DNA of 64,000 nt from Prunus persica (lineage: Eukaryota; Streptophyta; Magnoliopsida; Rosales; Rosaceae): the NCBI RefSeq assembly GCF_000346465.2, contig NC_034013.1:7750216-7814215 (forward strand), read 5' to 3'. The notes beneath the pieces were generated by a model. That model was not told where the DNA came from and ran no database searches. It worked only from the letters and a program-made list of their open reading frames with translations. A program made the translations under genes and the position numbers. Shown piece by piece: positions 10,172 through 23,494 of the stretch; the first letter of the stretch is position 1; every line of letters begins with the position of its first letter.

Positions 10172-12671
10172 TCATGCAAGATACTTGAACATGTTATGAT
10201 TTTCCTTGTCCCTCTCCAGGTAGTCACGGACGATGAGATCTTCAATCTGCTTCTTAATTGCTCTCATGTCAGGCTTGAATTTATGTCTTAACTGCTCAAC
10301 ACACTCCATAACTAATTGCTGATGACCCAAAACCTTCCGACTCTTCATAATCCGCACGATTGCAGCATCAATAGCATATCGCCTGAATCTGTCAACATCT
10401 TGGATCACCTCCTTCCTTTCATCCACTGGTGGGAGAGGAATCTTAATTCTTCTCATTCTGTCAGTGAATTTGGAATTGAACTCAAAGTTGTCATTTGGCG
10501 AGATAGTCTTTGCATTAGGCTCCTTAATAAAGATCTTGTACTTGGCACATGAAAGCGAATGAAGGATTCGAACAGCTGCGTCATGGGTAAGGTTTAACTT
10601 ACCTAGTATTTCTGAATAGCTCAATTTATCAGCGGTATTGAAAAGTAGCAGGATAGCAGCCTGATAGGTTGAAACAACCAATTCGATTTCTTTTGGCTCA
10701 AACCTGCCAATAATGTTGCAAGTGCCCAATGAGTAAATCCATTTAATTTTTCTGCATTTCGTCTTCGTTTCATAGAATCCCTTGAAGACTTCAACACATT
10801 TCACCATCTCTGCAGGAAGGCTAAGATCACATGATTTATAACTTGGCCAGAAACCAGTTGTAAGAACGGTGACGGTCAAATCCATCCCAGGATTTACATT
10901 TGGGTTACTGTGAAGATACTCCTCAAAGCCGGTCTGATTGTCCCGAGCCAATGTCAAATCTGTGACCATTCCCTCCATCTTTGAGGTGAACTGTCCACCA
11001 AATTGCTGTTTCATCTTTGTTAGAATACTTGTTTCATGTTCCTTGTTGGCACTTTGATCAAAAAGTAGCCGGTGAGAGAGTTTTTTCCTGTAGAATTCTG
11101 CAAAAAGGTCTTTGTCACTTATATAAGCAAGCAAGTTAACAACCTTTTCAAGCATTCCTTCTATGGCCTCATCGCTCAACTTCTGGCTCCCACCCTTTTT
11201 GAGGATATCATCACAGAATGCAGCGAGTAATTGAGCACTTGAATTCCCGGAAACAGATTTATTGCAAAATCCATCAAAGGCCTCTCTCAGAGCCTTGTGA
11301 AAGATATGGTTTTTTATTAAGAAATCTTCGAAATGTGCCATATACTTATCATGAAGCTCGATCATTTTTGTGACAAGGACCTGTTCCAGCATGCCAGAAG
11401 CTCTATCAGAAGCCTGGTTGTTTGCTGCATATTCAGCCTGTTGGACTAGGGTTTTAACTTCAGCGCTAACTTTCTGTTTAAATACATTAGCAAGAGGTTC
11501 AAACAACTCCTGTTGCACTTTTTCCACCAGCTTTTGCTCACTGCTTGAATGCATGTAATGAGAAACTCTAGCCCTCTCCCTTCTCAAGCATTCCTCAGCC
11601 TTCACCAAGTGATCAAAACAAAAATCCTCCAAAAGCCAACTTGATGCTTTACGAGTATAGTATTCACCAGCATGTCTCAGCATGTGTTTCTCAAAGTCCT
11701 CCTCATAAGTATTCATTTGTCCCATTCCAATTCCAACAAATACATCTATCACATTCTTCACTAGTGCCCTGTCAATCTGCTCTCCAGCACGTTCTTTATC
11801 AACAAGACCAATTATGGTAACTCTGGCATTAACATTTATCTCTCGATAAACCAAGTCACGGAAGCATGTAAGTCCAACGTCATTGAGGCTAAGAAGTGAT
11901 CTCCTAGGAATGAAGAAGCGATCAAGAAAATTAAAACAGTTTGACAACCACCTAATCATAACCCTATAATTTGCCCATCTTCTCACAAGCTCCCGCAGCA
12001 TAAATTCGTCGTGTTTCTCTATTACAGAGGGCAACACCGTTGTGGTTACATATTCCTCCAATGCCTCTTTATATTTATCATATAGCTGTTGAGAATAATT
12101 ATGAGGAGGCTTTTGGGTACACATATTGTAGATAGTTGTGTAAACGTTCATATATTCTACCGAGCTGAACTGAGGCTCCGGTAATCCTTCTAAAATCCTC
12201 TTTATTTTTGTGAGCATACTCTGGATATAGTCCCATCCTTGATCAAACTCGATAAGTTCGCGACAAATTCCAGCTATAATGAAAGGATATGCAACAACAT
12301 GTCACGGAATCTGCTATGGTTTCTTGACAATATATCAAAGTGAGTGAAAATCAAAAGACCAAATGTTTTTTAATGTCTCCCCATCTTGTATCTCTCTTGA
12401 AATTTTGACATGATACAAGTTCCAAATAAGAATTCCTCCTCCCCAAAACGCTCATAGTTTGACAGGAAATAGAAATTAAACGTTCTGCAACAGGACATAG
12501 AAATGAAAAGTTCTGCAACTTGAAATTTTGCATCAGATTTTTCCTAGTACAACATTTTGCATGCTTGTTCTGAACTGGATAAATTTGATCAAACAAAAAT
12601 GAAAGAGAAATCTATCATAATTACAAATTAGTCAATTGGAAATTCATGGAAAGAAGTATACCTGAGATCAT
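10172..12671 (-). CDS. Cullin-1-like SCF ubiquitin ligase scaffold (probable retrogene)
   Basis: Coding exons are 12662-12671 (ATG ATC TCA G) and 10172-12273, joined across a GTATAC...TTATAG intron in frame, giving [19 protein letters not shown] and about 703 residues. Cullins hold SKP1/F-box proteins at the N-terminal repeats and RBX1 at the C-terminal domain. Visible here are [60 protein letters not shown] and [13 protein letters not shown]. Near the C-terminus is the neddylation site [16 protein letters not shown] (Lys about 647), with the family ending NMFKYLA. The 2.1-kb body has no introns, whereas typical plant CUL1 genes have many. About 46 residues are missing, in frame, between EKVQQELF and [11 protein letters not shown] frame open throughout suggests it is or recently was expressed. 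The N-terminal start could instead be the internal ATG at 12217. Confidence 0.9.
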
Positions 12672-12860
12672 CGCTATGAGGGAGGAGCTGACGGCTTAGG
12701 AAGAAAACCCAGGAAGTGAAAAATCGAATGGCTGCGTGGAGAGGCCGAGAAGCTTCGTGAACCCTCTTCTTCAATGGGCTCTCCTCTGCCACTCCAATTG
12801 TCACCAACAGCTCTCTCTCTCTCTCTGTGTATCTACGCAGCTGGAACAAGTGCTCTAAAT
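12672..12860 (-). promoter_or_regulatory. Probable 5' leader of the cullin-1-like gene
   Basis: Directly upstream of the short first coding exon, read on the minus strand. It contains a GA/CT run (12811-12828), a common feature of plant 5' leaders. No start site or TATA box is assigned. Confidence 0.3.
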
Positions 12861-12983
12861 AAAAACCCAAAAGCAAAAGCAAAAAAAGCAAGAACGAGGA
12901 CTAGAGAAATGGAAATTTCTGTTATACTTCTGCACAAAATTGAAGTTTGCTCAGGCCATTCTCTACGAATTTGTCCAACCTGA

Positions 12984-15900
12984 CCTGACAAAGTCAACAA
13001 CGATAAAAGCAAGTCCAAAGCTTCAAAGCAAAGCAAAGCAAAGCAAACCTGCACTAACAAGATTGGGCCTATACCTTCTTTACGGGGTTAGGCAATTACA
13101 CAGACTTTCAAAGGGCTTCTTTGGACACCCAAGAGGTATCTTTGGATACCCCTTCTGCTATACTTCAAAATTCCCATAATTTTACTAGACACCCAATCTC
13201 ATTTCAGATATCCCAAAGGTAACACTAGAAATAAAATACTAATAATCATATTTTGGTTCTTAAACTTGGAAATAAAGAGAGAAGGTGGGCAACCACCCTA
13301 ATTTATCATCTTCTTCCTCTTTGCTGCCTCGTTTGGTGGCTCACCCTTATATTTTTCTAATGTAACACAATTTGCATTTTGCACACGTTGTAACATTGGA
13401 TGAAAATTAGAGCTGCAATGCCCCAAAAAAAAAAACCCTCATGCAAGCTACCTAAAAGCAACAAAGAAAGCTAATAAATCATATTTCTAAATTATGGAAT
13501 CATCCATAGATCTATTTTAATTACTTAAGAAATAGAGTTCTCATAAATACATGATATTTAAACTATAGAACTTATAATATAAAATAAAGAAGATGAAAAC
13601 ACCATTTTATGAGATAGAGATGCTACAAGTAGAAAAGTGTCACCATAGACAGGTCAAAAACACTCAAGAGTCAAAATGTTCTTTCAAAGATGAAGCTTAA
13701 AATGATAGAAGGGTCAACTGGCCCTCCTAGGTCTTAGCTGGCTTCGCCAGTGGACATGTCACAACACCACGTCTTATTGAAAATATAAGGTTACAATGTC
13801 CGAGAGATCATACACAATAACGTTATACTCTTGTTGAGACCCAAAAAATTCATAGTTGAATCCGAATAAATTATCAGTCTAAAACGACACTCTATTAAGA
13901 AAAGGCATAAAACGGAGTACATGAAAACTTGCCACATGCGAATTGCAGTTCACGTGCCACGCTAAATAAATAATTCATCATGCTAGAATATACCGGCTCT
14001 ACAAGCCCATGCCAAAATTAAACATTGCAACCCTTCCCAAGGGCGATAAAATTAAAACATGCCGAGCAACATGCCATGTCAAGCACGAAATCGTTATTTC
14101 ACACTCAACCACACTATAAGCCTAAGTGGGCCCAAGCCACTCAAATGCCTGGGACTTGCTTGAGTGAGTTGTGGTATGGATGGTAATAAATCAACATGAG
14201 GCCCATTGATGGGCCGAGAAATGGAAAGTCTCGGGTTGCTTGGGAGCCTCGGAACTCGAGCCCATTTTATATGCCCAAACATGTTGGTGAGCACAAGAGA
14301 GAAAAAATAGCCCAATAGCCTGATCAAAATAGCCTATTGACTCAACCAAAAAGCCCAATGTTTAATAAAAATAGCTCACTTACCACCTTATCCCATACAA
14401 TTGCCATAATGAGCCACAAAAACTCCAGCCCCTTGCTAAAAAAATAGAAGCCACGAAGAGAAGGTCTAAAGGTTCACTGAACAGAGCTGCTGGGAGGTTC
14501 CAGAACATGGGGGGAGCAAGTTTCAAAGCCAAAACATTCAAGGAACTAAGGGGTATTAGCGTGTAAGATGCCAGGAAGAGAAGCACCCTTCAAACCAGCA
14601 TATATATCCCAACTCCATTCCCCATCAGACTTGGCCATGAAAAAAAAGAAAGGAAAGCAATAAAGGAAATGGCTGGGAATGAAAGTCTCCCATTGAGACA
14701 GATGCCGGAAAAGGGGGCCTTGAGCTTCAAAAAACTCTGATCCGGTGCAAATAGGCAGAGGGAATTTCATCAAGATGGGAAAAGTCAAGGAAGGAGATGA
14801 GAAAGGAGGGGAAAAGCTTGGCCAAAATGGGTAGAAGTCATTAGGGTTTTTTGGGAAGTGATGGTTTCCAGCGGTTATAAAATGAGGTCTCTTCCACCCA
14901 ACAAAACTCAACTCAGATTCAGAGAGCAAGCTTCCTCTCTTACCAGCGAAATCCAGCAATCTTGTGCACTATTCACCCTTCTTTTACATTTTCCTCTTCT
15001 GGCAGACAGAACATCTGTCAAGCTGCCGGAAGAACATTATTCCTTATTTCTCCCATTCTTAGTCAAATCTCTTACAAGATTCTCCTTTCTTACCTTAACA
15101 CTGCCACTTCCCCCCAAGAAAGCCTAAACTTCCCTTCAGTGCTAAACTCATGTTGATTTTGCTTCCATGCCACATGCCTCTCATGCCAAGCTCAAAAGTT
15201 TATCTGTAAGCATTAAGAAATCACATGTAAGTTGTTGTTGTTTTAGTTGGTGAAGGTAACCAAAATACTTTCTAAGGCTCTGCTGCCCCTTTCGAAGCAT
15301 TTTTGGGGCTTAATTTTCGAGCTCAGACAAAAGTGACAATTTTATGAGTCTGCCCTTTACGGCAATACTAGCCTATTTACAGCTGCCGAAAGAAAAGTCC
15401 CCTACAGCTCTCAATATACGTAAGGCGTATCAGGGTTAAAGAACAAGTTGTTTGAAACAAAAAACTGAAACAGAATTCATTAATTTAAACAAAAGCATAA
15501 TTATTCAAATGTCACAAAATCAGAGTACATAAAACAAATTAAGAGTCTCACGGAAAACAAAATAGATTTCATTGTTGTCACCACTATTGTATCCTTTCAC
15601 CTCCTCAAGATCACCTGCATCAAAACTGGATTCCAGACCAAGCTAAAATCGCAATAGGATAATCACAATAGTATGTGTACCTTTTGAAATAAAAAATGCA
15701 GAATTGTTCATTATGTGGGGGACAAAAGGGCTCTTTATTATATTATAAGGTAAGATTTTCCATTATTTAAAAGGCAAAGAAAAAAAAAATAGCCAATGAC
15801 CAAAAGAAAAAAGAACTAACACAAGATGCTGACATGGCAAAGATCATACAGCAACAAGCAAAAACCTCACCACATAGGAGTCAAGCTCCGACCTTTATGT

Positions 15901-16100
15901 AATGACACTGTCAGTCTGACTGATACTATTCTGGGTGACTTTTTTTTTTCTTTTTTCTTTATTTTTATTTTTTTATTTTTTTGTTGGGTTTTTGGCAAAT
16001 CAATCACCAATTGGCGACTTCAAGAAGCAAAGCAGAAGATATCATCAATAAATTCGGGCAAAGAAACAGCCAGTAGAAGATCCAATAGTAGCGGTGGCTC
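12984..16100. other. Intergenic region without recognisable gene
   Basis: AT-rich DNA with stop-ridden frames. Open frames at 14546-14959 (minus) and 14858-15156 (plus) are of unremarkable composition with no domain I recognise. A short AAAGC repeat (13024-13048) lies upstream of the cullin-like gene. Nothing supports a gene or an intact mobile element. Confidence 0.6.
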
Positions 16101-16256
16101 CTCTCACTCGTGTGCCTCCGTGTTATTTGCTTCTTCTCCACCACTCACACACCAACAACCAACCATTACTATTACTATAAACACATTTATTTCTTTATAT
16201 TTTGTTCTTCCCATCTTTGTAAAAGGAAATTTTGACGGACAACAACCCACAAGATC

Positions 16257-18285
16257 ATGGACTTCACTTCCCCTTCCATTGACTTCATCTTCATCTTGGC
16301 CTTCATCATATCCATCCCAAGTTCACTTTCCGTACCATTTATCGTGCTTCATGGTAATTTCCTGCTCTCTATTTCATTGTTGCCAGCTTTTTTCTTTTTC
16401 TTTCTATTTAAAGGATGTGTATTTGTTTGATGAATCTGTTTTTGCATCTGGGTTATTGATAATTTTTCTGGGTTTTGGTTGTTATTATTTTCTGGATATG
16501 ATGATTATCCAAGTGTTGACTAATTGGTTGTTGAAATATGCTTTATTTAGAAAAGATTTTAAGAACTAATGAGAACTTGATTATTATCATGTTATTAAAG
16601 ATGTTCGTGTAGACGCTACTATCCAAAATGTCAGCATGTCCATGCATGGATTTAATCTTAGTGTGGAAGAAAATTCCTGAAGCGAGTGATCTCCAGTGAA
16701 TTTTATTTTCTGCAACTCGAATTTTATGTGCTTTTATAGAAACAGAAATCTAGCATATCCGTAATTGTCTTAACTAGTTATCACAGATCAAAGAATTAAG
16801 ACCCTGTATATCAACTTACCTTTTCCACTTAAGAGTATAATGACATAAGTTTGTCCTATGTTGTATCCTCTCTGCAGCAGCGGTAAAGGAACATACTTGA
16901 GAAAAGAGAGCAAACGTATGTTGCTTTCTGTGTCTTTACTGTTTTTGACTTAGCAGTAGAGTGAACCAAATAGGTCGTCATTTTTTAAAATCATCACCAA
17001 GAAAAAAACTGAAATTAAGAAGGTTGATACTGTGGCAATATGATTTCAGTTCTGAAAGTGTTACCAATTGAATTATGAACTCCATCCCTTATAATTACTG
17101 CATGATATTGTAGTACTTCTTTTGGCCTCCTTTTATATGTTTGGCTTGTATTTCATCCTGTTCTCTTATCATTATTTATCATTCTACTCGTATGCTCTTT
17201 CTCTACTCCAGTCCTAATGCTTCGTTGTGGCAGGCATTGGAGATCAGTGCTCTAATCGAGGAGTTAAACAGTTTACAGAGGAACTGAGGAACTTTGCTGC
17301 TACTGAAGGATATTGCATGTATGGTGCAGTTTTTTTTTTTTTCACCCAAATCTGTTTGTTTTTGGCCACTCATATATGTAATCCTGCTAGAGATAATTGC
17401 TAACAGTTCATTCATGACATTGCTGTTAACAACTCTTATATTGTTTCCTGATTCAAATTCTGATTATAAGTTTTGTGTTGACATATGTTGTTGCCCCCTT
17501 GAGTTTTATAGAACAAGATGATAAAATATGGCTTCATTGTTTTTAAAGATTCTTGGTAGCATGCCAACTGAGAAGTCCACCCTTATAGTTGTTTACACGT
17601 CTTTTTTTTTAATAATGTTTTAGGAGCATCTTTGTGTTTTTCCATGTGTAACGAGATTGCTTGCCTTTGCCTTCCTGCAGAGAAGTTGGCGATGGAACAT
17701 GGGATTCCTGGTTTCTGCCTCTTGAGGAACAGGTTAAAACTAAAAACTGGAAAAACAAGACTTGTCATCTTAGACATAATTTTTATGTTCACTTGTAATT
17801 TGACTTTTTGTACGTGTTTGCAGACCAGAATTGTTTGTGACAAGGTGATAATGCTCTCTTCGTTAGTATATATTGCTGGTCTGGCTTTTGAAGTTTTTGT
17901 TACCTTTGACTCTGTTCCCCACTACCACTACAGGTAAAAGAAATGGAAGAACTGAGACAAGGTTACAACATTGTTGGTCTCTCCCAGGTATTATCATGAT
18001 TGGATCTTTCCATTTGGCACCTATATCTGTAATACAGTATGCTCCAAGTTGTTTATTGATTTACATTGGGGCACATTCACAATCCTTTAAATTCAATCCT
18101 TCTACTTAAAATGTGTTTACTTATGTGTCGGAATAACTGGCGGGACTTTCTGAGTAGAAGTAATTTCATATGTAGAAGTAAGCTATTTTTTAGTTTCCAT
18201 CTCAACTAATGATGTCGCTCATGTTTCTTTTAACAGATGAAGTGAGCTTATCATGTTCAAATTTTACATCTAGTTGTTATCTTCA

Positions 18286-18332
<47 letters not shown>

Positions 18333-21300
18333 ATGTATTTTCCTTAGTGCATGCCCTAATACCTAATAAAAATGGCCTCGCAGATTTGTGAAGGCCTCTC
18401 TTGAGTCATGCAGCCTCACGCGTTCTCAGAAAAAAGTGATCATTTGATTTATGTCCCATGAAAGGGTTTTTCAAGTTTGTCATACTTATGTAGCATACAA
18501 GATAATGGAACTGATGCCTAATATTCATGGCCACATACTCATGAATAAAATGGTGATTCCGGAAATCAAGTCCCCAGAACCAGAATAGATTCTTGAATTC
18601 CTTCCTCATCGGTTACTCTTAGTAATATATGTCATTAAGTCTTTTCTTGCCTCATCCGCCTAATTTTCTTCCCTGTTCCATTGCTTATTTGTGATTGTTT
18701 ACCAATGGTTCTCTTAGCACGTTGACGTTGAATCAAATAACTCCTTATAGGTGCTATTAATCACCATCCTCACCCAACTGATTCTTGATTTGCAGAACTA
18801 TATATTCTGTAGTATTTTTCATTCTTCTGGGCGCTTGGCATATTGTCACTTTATGAATTTTCATTTATTTAGCTGAGCGAACAGAAACAAATATCTTTCA
18901 AGCCTTTGAATTGTGGCTTTGGTTAGGCGGGATGATCTGTTGTTACTTTCTTTTCTTTTCTTTTTCCGGTTTTTGAATTTTCTCTTGTTGCTGGTTTTCA
19001 TGTTAGACTGTTTTCTCAATCCCCAATGCTTATGAGTGAATTAGTTTATTATAGCTTACAAACATAAATATATTGCGTGTATACATACGAGTTTTGAATG
19101 ATGTTCAAATAATTGCAATCAATTGATTCTTTCTCGTACCTTTTCTTTCTTTTCTAAATTTAACAGGGTAATTTGATTGGCCGAGGTGTTGTAGAATTTT
19201 GCATCGATGGACCTCCTGTAAGATTCAGTTTAGTAAACTCTGATATTTCCAAGTTTTTTCATCCGTCTTTCAACCAACTACATGAGTAGTTATTATAATT
19301 AATTAAACTTCACTTATCATACACATATGGAGCTAAGCTGTCTATAACATGTTTGAAATGTATGACAAATGGTGGTTTAAGTTCTTTATGATTTTCTTAT
19401 ACCGTTGTAGCTCAAAAAGCATTTAAAACTACTAGTTTAGTTATGTGTGTTAGCCATGCCAAGTTCATTAGTCGATGCGTTCAGCTATGGAATCGCGTAC
19501 TACTCTGTACTCCTTATGTTATCCATATAAAATACAGTTCCTTTGGTAGTAAATAAGAGCAAGCACATTTTTGTATGGTCTTAGTCTATAGGCCATGATC
19601 CATTAGATTTACAGGTCTTTCTCCGTATCATTGTTTGTTTTTTCTTAATGGCACATTTATTGCGTAAGTGGTTGTTTTATTTCCTCACGTCTGTGGACTT
19701 TACCAATATCAAAATTTTTTGCTTTTTCAATTATTGAAACAGGTTAAGAATTTTATCTCTTTGGGAGGACCTCATGCGGGTACTGCTTCGGTGCCTCTTT
19801 GTGGTGTAAGTATCATACTATCATCTTGGAATTTTGATCTGTCCTTATACAAATGCTTTTGTCACACTGAGATTGCTTCCGGTTAGGAGAGTACATATAA
19901 ACCACAATTGGACTGACATGCAGTGTAGAATCCATATTCTTACAAACTACACCATAGTATGGTATATGAGCTTGATGTTGCCTCTTCCCAATAGCCTGGG
20001 CCTTTGGGAGAAGCTTGGGGTTGTTAAATGTAGTTTGTAAATTTTAGGTACAATTGACACATATTTGGGGAAATTTATGCTTTAATACAATAGTGGATTA
20101 GCACTTTCTAAGTACTTTCTCGCAAATGGGTGCAGCAAGTATCATTTCCAACATCGTTCATTCAATCACAGAAGATAAGAATAGTTTGAAAACATGTTGT
20201 ATCATAGTCCACTTAAGAGTGGAATTTTCAATGCAAAGATCCCATTGGTCTGGTTTTCCACCTAATTGTCAGAAGGTTACCCTTAAGTAATGTCTCAAAT
20301 CATAACGATCATAGAGTAGATAACTATCACTTATAAGAAACCTCTAACGCTTAAAGGTTTAGTTAAAAATACTGTGTGACCTCTTTTGAGATATGCTGAT
20401 ATTGCTCAACAGCTTTTGTGTTTGCTTTTGTCCCTCTGCAGTCTGGTATATTTTGCATTATTGCAAACCAGCTACTCAAATCAGAGATCTACTCTGACTA
20501 TATCCAAGTATGCATCTATTTCTGCCAATTCTTTCTTTTTGTCTCAATCCTGGTGTCAACTTTCAATCTCCTAGGTATATTTCTGATGAGGCCTGACCAT
20601 TTGAACCGATTCTGGAATTGCAGGCTCACTTGGCTCCCAGCGGTTATCTTAAATTACCAAATGTGAGTGGCTAAAAGTAAAGCACTAGAGACATTTTAAT
20701 GAGGCTTTTACTGCATAACAATGTTATACGTATATACAAATAACCTTGCAGTTATAACTTATAAGTTCACTGAAATTAATAGCCTGCTTTTGTTTTCCTT
20801 TTCAATTTTTGGCTTAAAGTTTAATTTCAAAATGCTGTTTGTGTTTTATGGGATATCTTGGGATAAATTTCATTTCATGAAGTAGTTTTCATGCTCTCAA
20901 GTGTCCATTTATACTACAACAAAAGCCACATTGCCACTCGTAATTTTTCACCTAAGATTAAATCTCTGTTTGCTTAACAATAGCTGTAAACCTAAGCATC
21001 CAGATCAACAATTTCTTCACAGGCAATGGCTGACTATTTAGAAAAATGTAAGTTTCTTCCAAAGCTCAACAACGAACGACCGGATGGGAAAAACTCCACT
21101 CTCAAGGAAAGGTTTAGTAGCTTAGAGAACCTGGTGCTTATCATGGTAAGTTGCAAAATACATATTTCTCAGCGTAACATTTCTTCAATTTCTTTCTAGA
21201 TTCCTCAGAATTATATAATAGCCAAGTAAGCATACTCATTTTTGTCCATGTTAATTTTGTATTTCTGCAGTTTGAGCATGACACTGTTTTGATACCTAAG

Positions 21301-21908
21301 GAGACCTCATGGTTTGGTTATTACCAAGATGATACCTTCAAATCAATTTTAAGTCCACGGCAGGTAATTCCATACTGCTAATACTATCATTGTTAAACTG
21401 AGTATTTATTTACATATTAATGTTCGCTAAAATCGAGTAGCCTTGCTGATGATTTAGTTACTTATTTCTTTTTGCCACTTAACAGTAAATTCAAGTGGGA
21501 TGCATTACAAGATTTGCTTTTAGGCATTAAGCACCAACATCATCTTAGCTTTCGCGTATTTTTATGCAGACCAATCTCTATAAGGAGGACTGGATCGGTT
21601 TGAGAGCCTTGGATGAAGCTGGAAGGGTCAAGTACATCAGTGTTCCAGGAGGTCATCTCGGAATCTCCACGAGCGACATGATGAAGCATGTGGTACCTTA
21701 TTTGAACAGTTTAGCATCAACAGAGATTGGAAAAAAGGAAGGTAACGATCCTAGAATGAGTGGAGTTCAACATGGAATGCCTCTTTTGGATGAGAAAGCA
21801 TCATCTGAACTTGTTCTAGAAGGATCATCATCATACAGATGGCCCTTACCAGTCAAGACATTGTTCAGTGAACTTCTTGGGCTCACAGAAGACGAGTCAC
21901 TGCCTTAG
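16257..21908 (+). CDS. PPT1: Palmitoyl-protein thioesterase 1-like protein
   Basis: Twelve exons: 16257-16353, 17234-17318, 17681-17732, 17824-17844, 17934-17987, 19167-19217, 19743-19805, 20442-20507, 20624-20662, 21023-21145, 21271-21363, 21570-21908. All have GT-AG borders and summed phase gives 360 residues. The family removes fatty acyl groups from S-acylated proteins in the lysosome or vacuole. A hydrophobic signal peptide (MDFTSPSIDFIFILAFIIS) is followed by VPFIVLHGIGDQC. The triad is Ser102 in GLSQG (split by an intron), Asp221 in FEHDTVLIP and His277 in PGGHLGIS; Asp-His spacing is 56, the same as in human PPT1. Other matches are ISLGGPHAG and SWFGYY. The C-terminus is about 60 residues longer than the animal enzyme. 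ATG 16257 is chosen because it gives the signal peptide. Confidence 0.95.
18288..18328. repeat. (GT)n microsatellite
   Basis: About 20 GT dinucleotides in the long intron between exons 5 and 6 of the thioesterase gene. Likely length-variable. Confidence 0.97.
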
Positions 21909-22888
21909 CCTTGACTAAAGATTAATTATTAGGTGAACTCAAACAATAAACTCAAAAGTTAAGCCATATGTACAGTAATTGAAATTTATTCCTTGCCTGT
22001 CACTGAAATAGTTATACTCTCTCCGTAAACAAAATTACTTGCGATTGTTACCACAAAACATATCATTTCATATTCTGAATATATGGTATTTTTGAGAAGA
22101 CATGGGAGCCATGGTATCTCAAATTTATCTTTGGAACCAAGTCTCACCAGAACTCTGAAAACCTGTTCATGATGTAATTACCGACATGTTGTTTCGTAAT
22201 TCGGTTTTTTTTTTTTTTCTTTTTAGTTTTTGTGTTTACCATTTTTCTTTCCAAATTTTACTGACCAGATGATGTGACACTGGAAAGGTTAAATTTATTT
22301 AAGTTTGAGCTCACTCTGAATTTTATCTATTTCTAACGAATGTTGAGGATATGTACTACTAATTATCATTTGGTGTAAAAATTTGATGAGCGCATTATTT
22401 TGCTTATTCGGAGATGGCATTTGTCGCTACGTCCAAATGTTCAGACAGTCTGTGGACAGAGGAGAAAAAGAGGTATTGAATATACTTTTTCACAATTTTT
22501 ATGTAGGCTCGCTCCCTCTTTTTCCAAGAATTCATGCACTTCCTTTTTACGCTCCCATAATGTCAATTGTTTATGCTGATCAAAAGAAAGTAGCTGAAGT
22601 TTTATCCGTTACGGCTAGTAGAAGTTGTTGGTGATACCTAAGACCTTGAAAATGACTAATTTGTTTTCTATTACACTTCATTTGGATGAAGTAATTAAAA
22701 ATTGTAGAGAATTATTAAATTACGAAAATTAGATATCCGTCATTTAATTTTTTTACAAACTATGTACACATTTGGATGAGTTTTTCTATTTAAATACCGC
22801 ACCTCTCTTTGTTCACCCCATATTCTAAGTTCATTCCAACTTCTAATTCAAATTTTTACAATTTCTAATAAAACACCACTATCTTCCC
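21909..22888. other. 3' flank of the thioesterase gene, no further gene seen
   Basis: Contains the probable 3' UTR immediately after the stop and then AT-rich sequence. An open frame at 22383-22634 has no recognisable domain. Confidence 0.5.
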
Positions 22889-22896
22889 ATACTAAC

Positions 22897-23486
22897 TAGG
22901 GGTGGGCACGGTTCGGTTTGGACCGGTTTTTGCCTCAAATTAGAACCGATCCAATACTATTCATCCGGTTTGGTTCGGTTCGGTTTTAATAAAAAAAATT
23001 TCAAAAACTGTCCGGTTCGGTTTGAACCGGTTTCGGTCCGGTTCCGGTTCGGTTCGGTTTTGAACCGGATTATAAAAATTATTTTTTAAAATTACTTTTT
23101 AATACAATTCTCAACTGAAATATTATTTTTTTACTTGAAAATTAACAAATTATTCAATTTCATATAAAAAATAAATATTAAAGTGAGAAAATAGAGATAT
23201 TTTGACATTGAACTTGGATAAATATTATGTTTTTTTTAGTGAAATTAAAAATATAGCATTAAATATAAATATATATATTGAAATTATATATTTTTTTAGT
23301 TTCACCGGTTCGGTTCGGCCCGGTTCGGTTTTTGAAGACATGGAACCGGATCCGGAACCGGTCCAAACCGGTCCGGTTCGGTTTTTGACCGGTTTTTGAC
23401 TTTTTGGTCAACTCGGTTTTTTTCCGGTTTGGTTCGGTGCGGTTTGGTTTGGATTTCCGGTTCGCCGGTTTGAGTGCCCACCCCTA
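22897..23486. mobile_element. hAT-type MITE with CCGGTTCGG subrepeats
   Basis: Begins TAGGGGTGGGCAC and ends GTGCCCACCCCTA, a perfect 13-bp terminal inverted repeat. It is flanked by identical 8-bp ATACTAAC copies (22889-22896 and 23487-23494), the target duplication length of hAT elements. The body has many CCGGTTCGGTTTGG-type repeats on both strands around an AT-rich centre. It is 590 bp and non-coding, and must be mobilised by a transposase encoded elsewhere. Confidence 0.92.
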
Positions 23487-23494
23487 ATACTAAC

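Noticed and set aside
14546..14959. 137-aa minus-strand frame
   Set aside because: Phe/Pro/Ser-rich with no domain, no neighbouring exons with matching phase, and no leader features.
15826..16569. 247-aa open frame on the plus strand
   Set aside because: It overlaps the first exon of the thioesterase gene in a different frame, is low-complexity (Phe/Ser-rich) and reads through the intron. Exon 1 at 16257 with twelve phase-matched exons explains the locus better.
18209..18391. 60-aa frame across the GT repeat
   Set aside because: The coding appearance comes from the (GT)n microsatellite in an intron.
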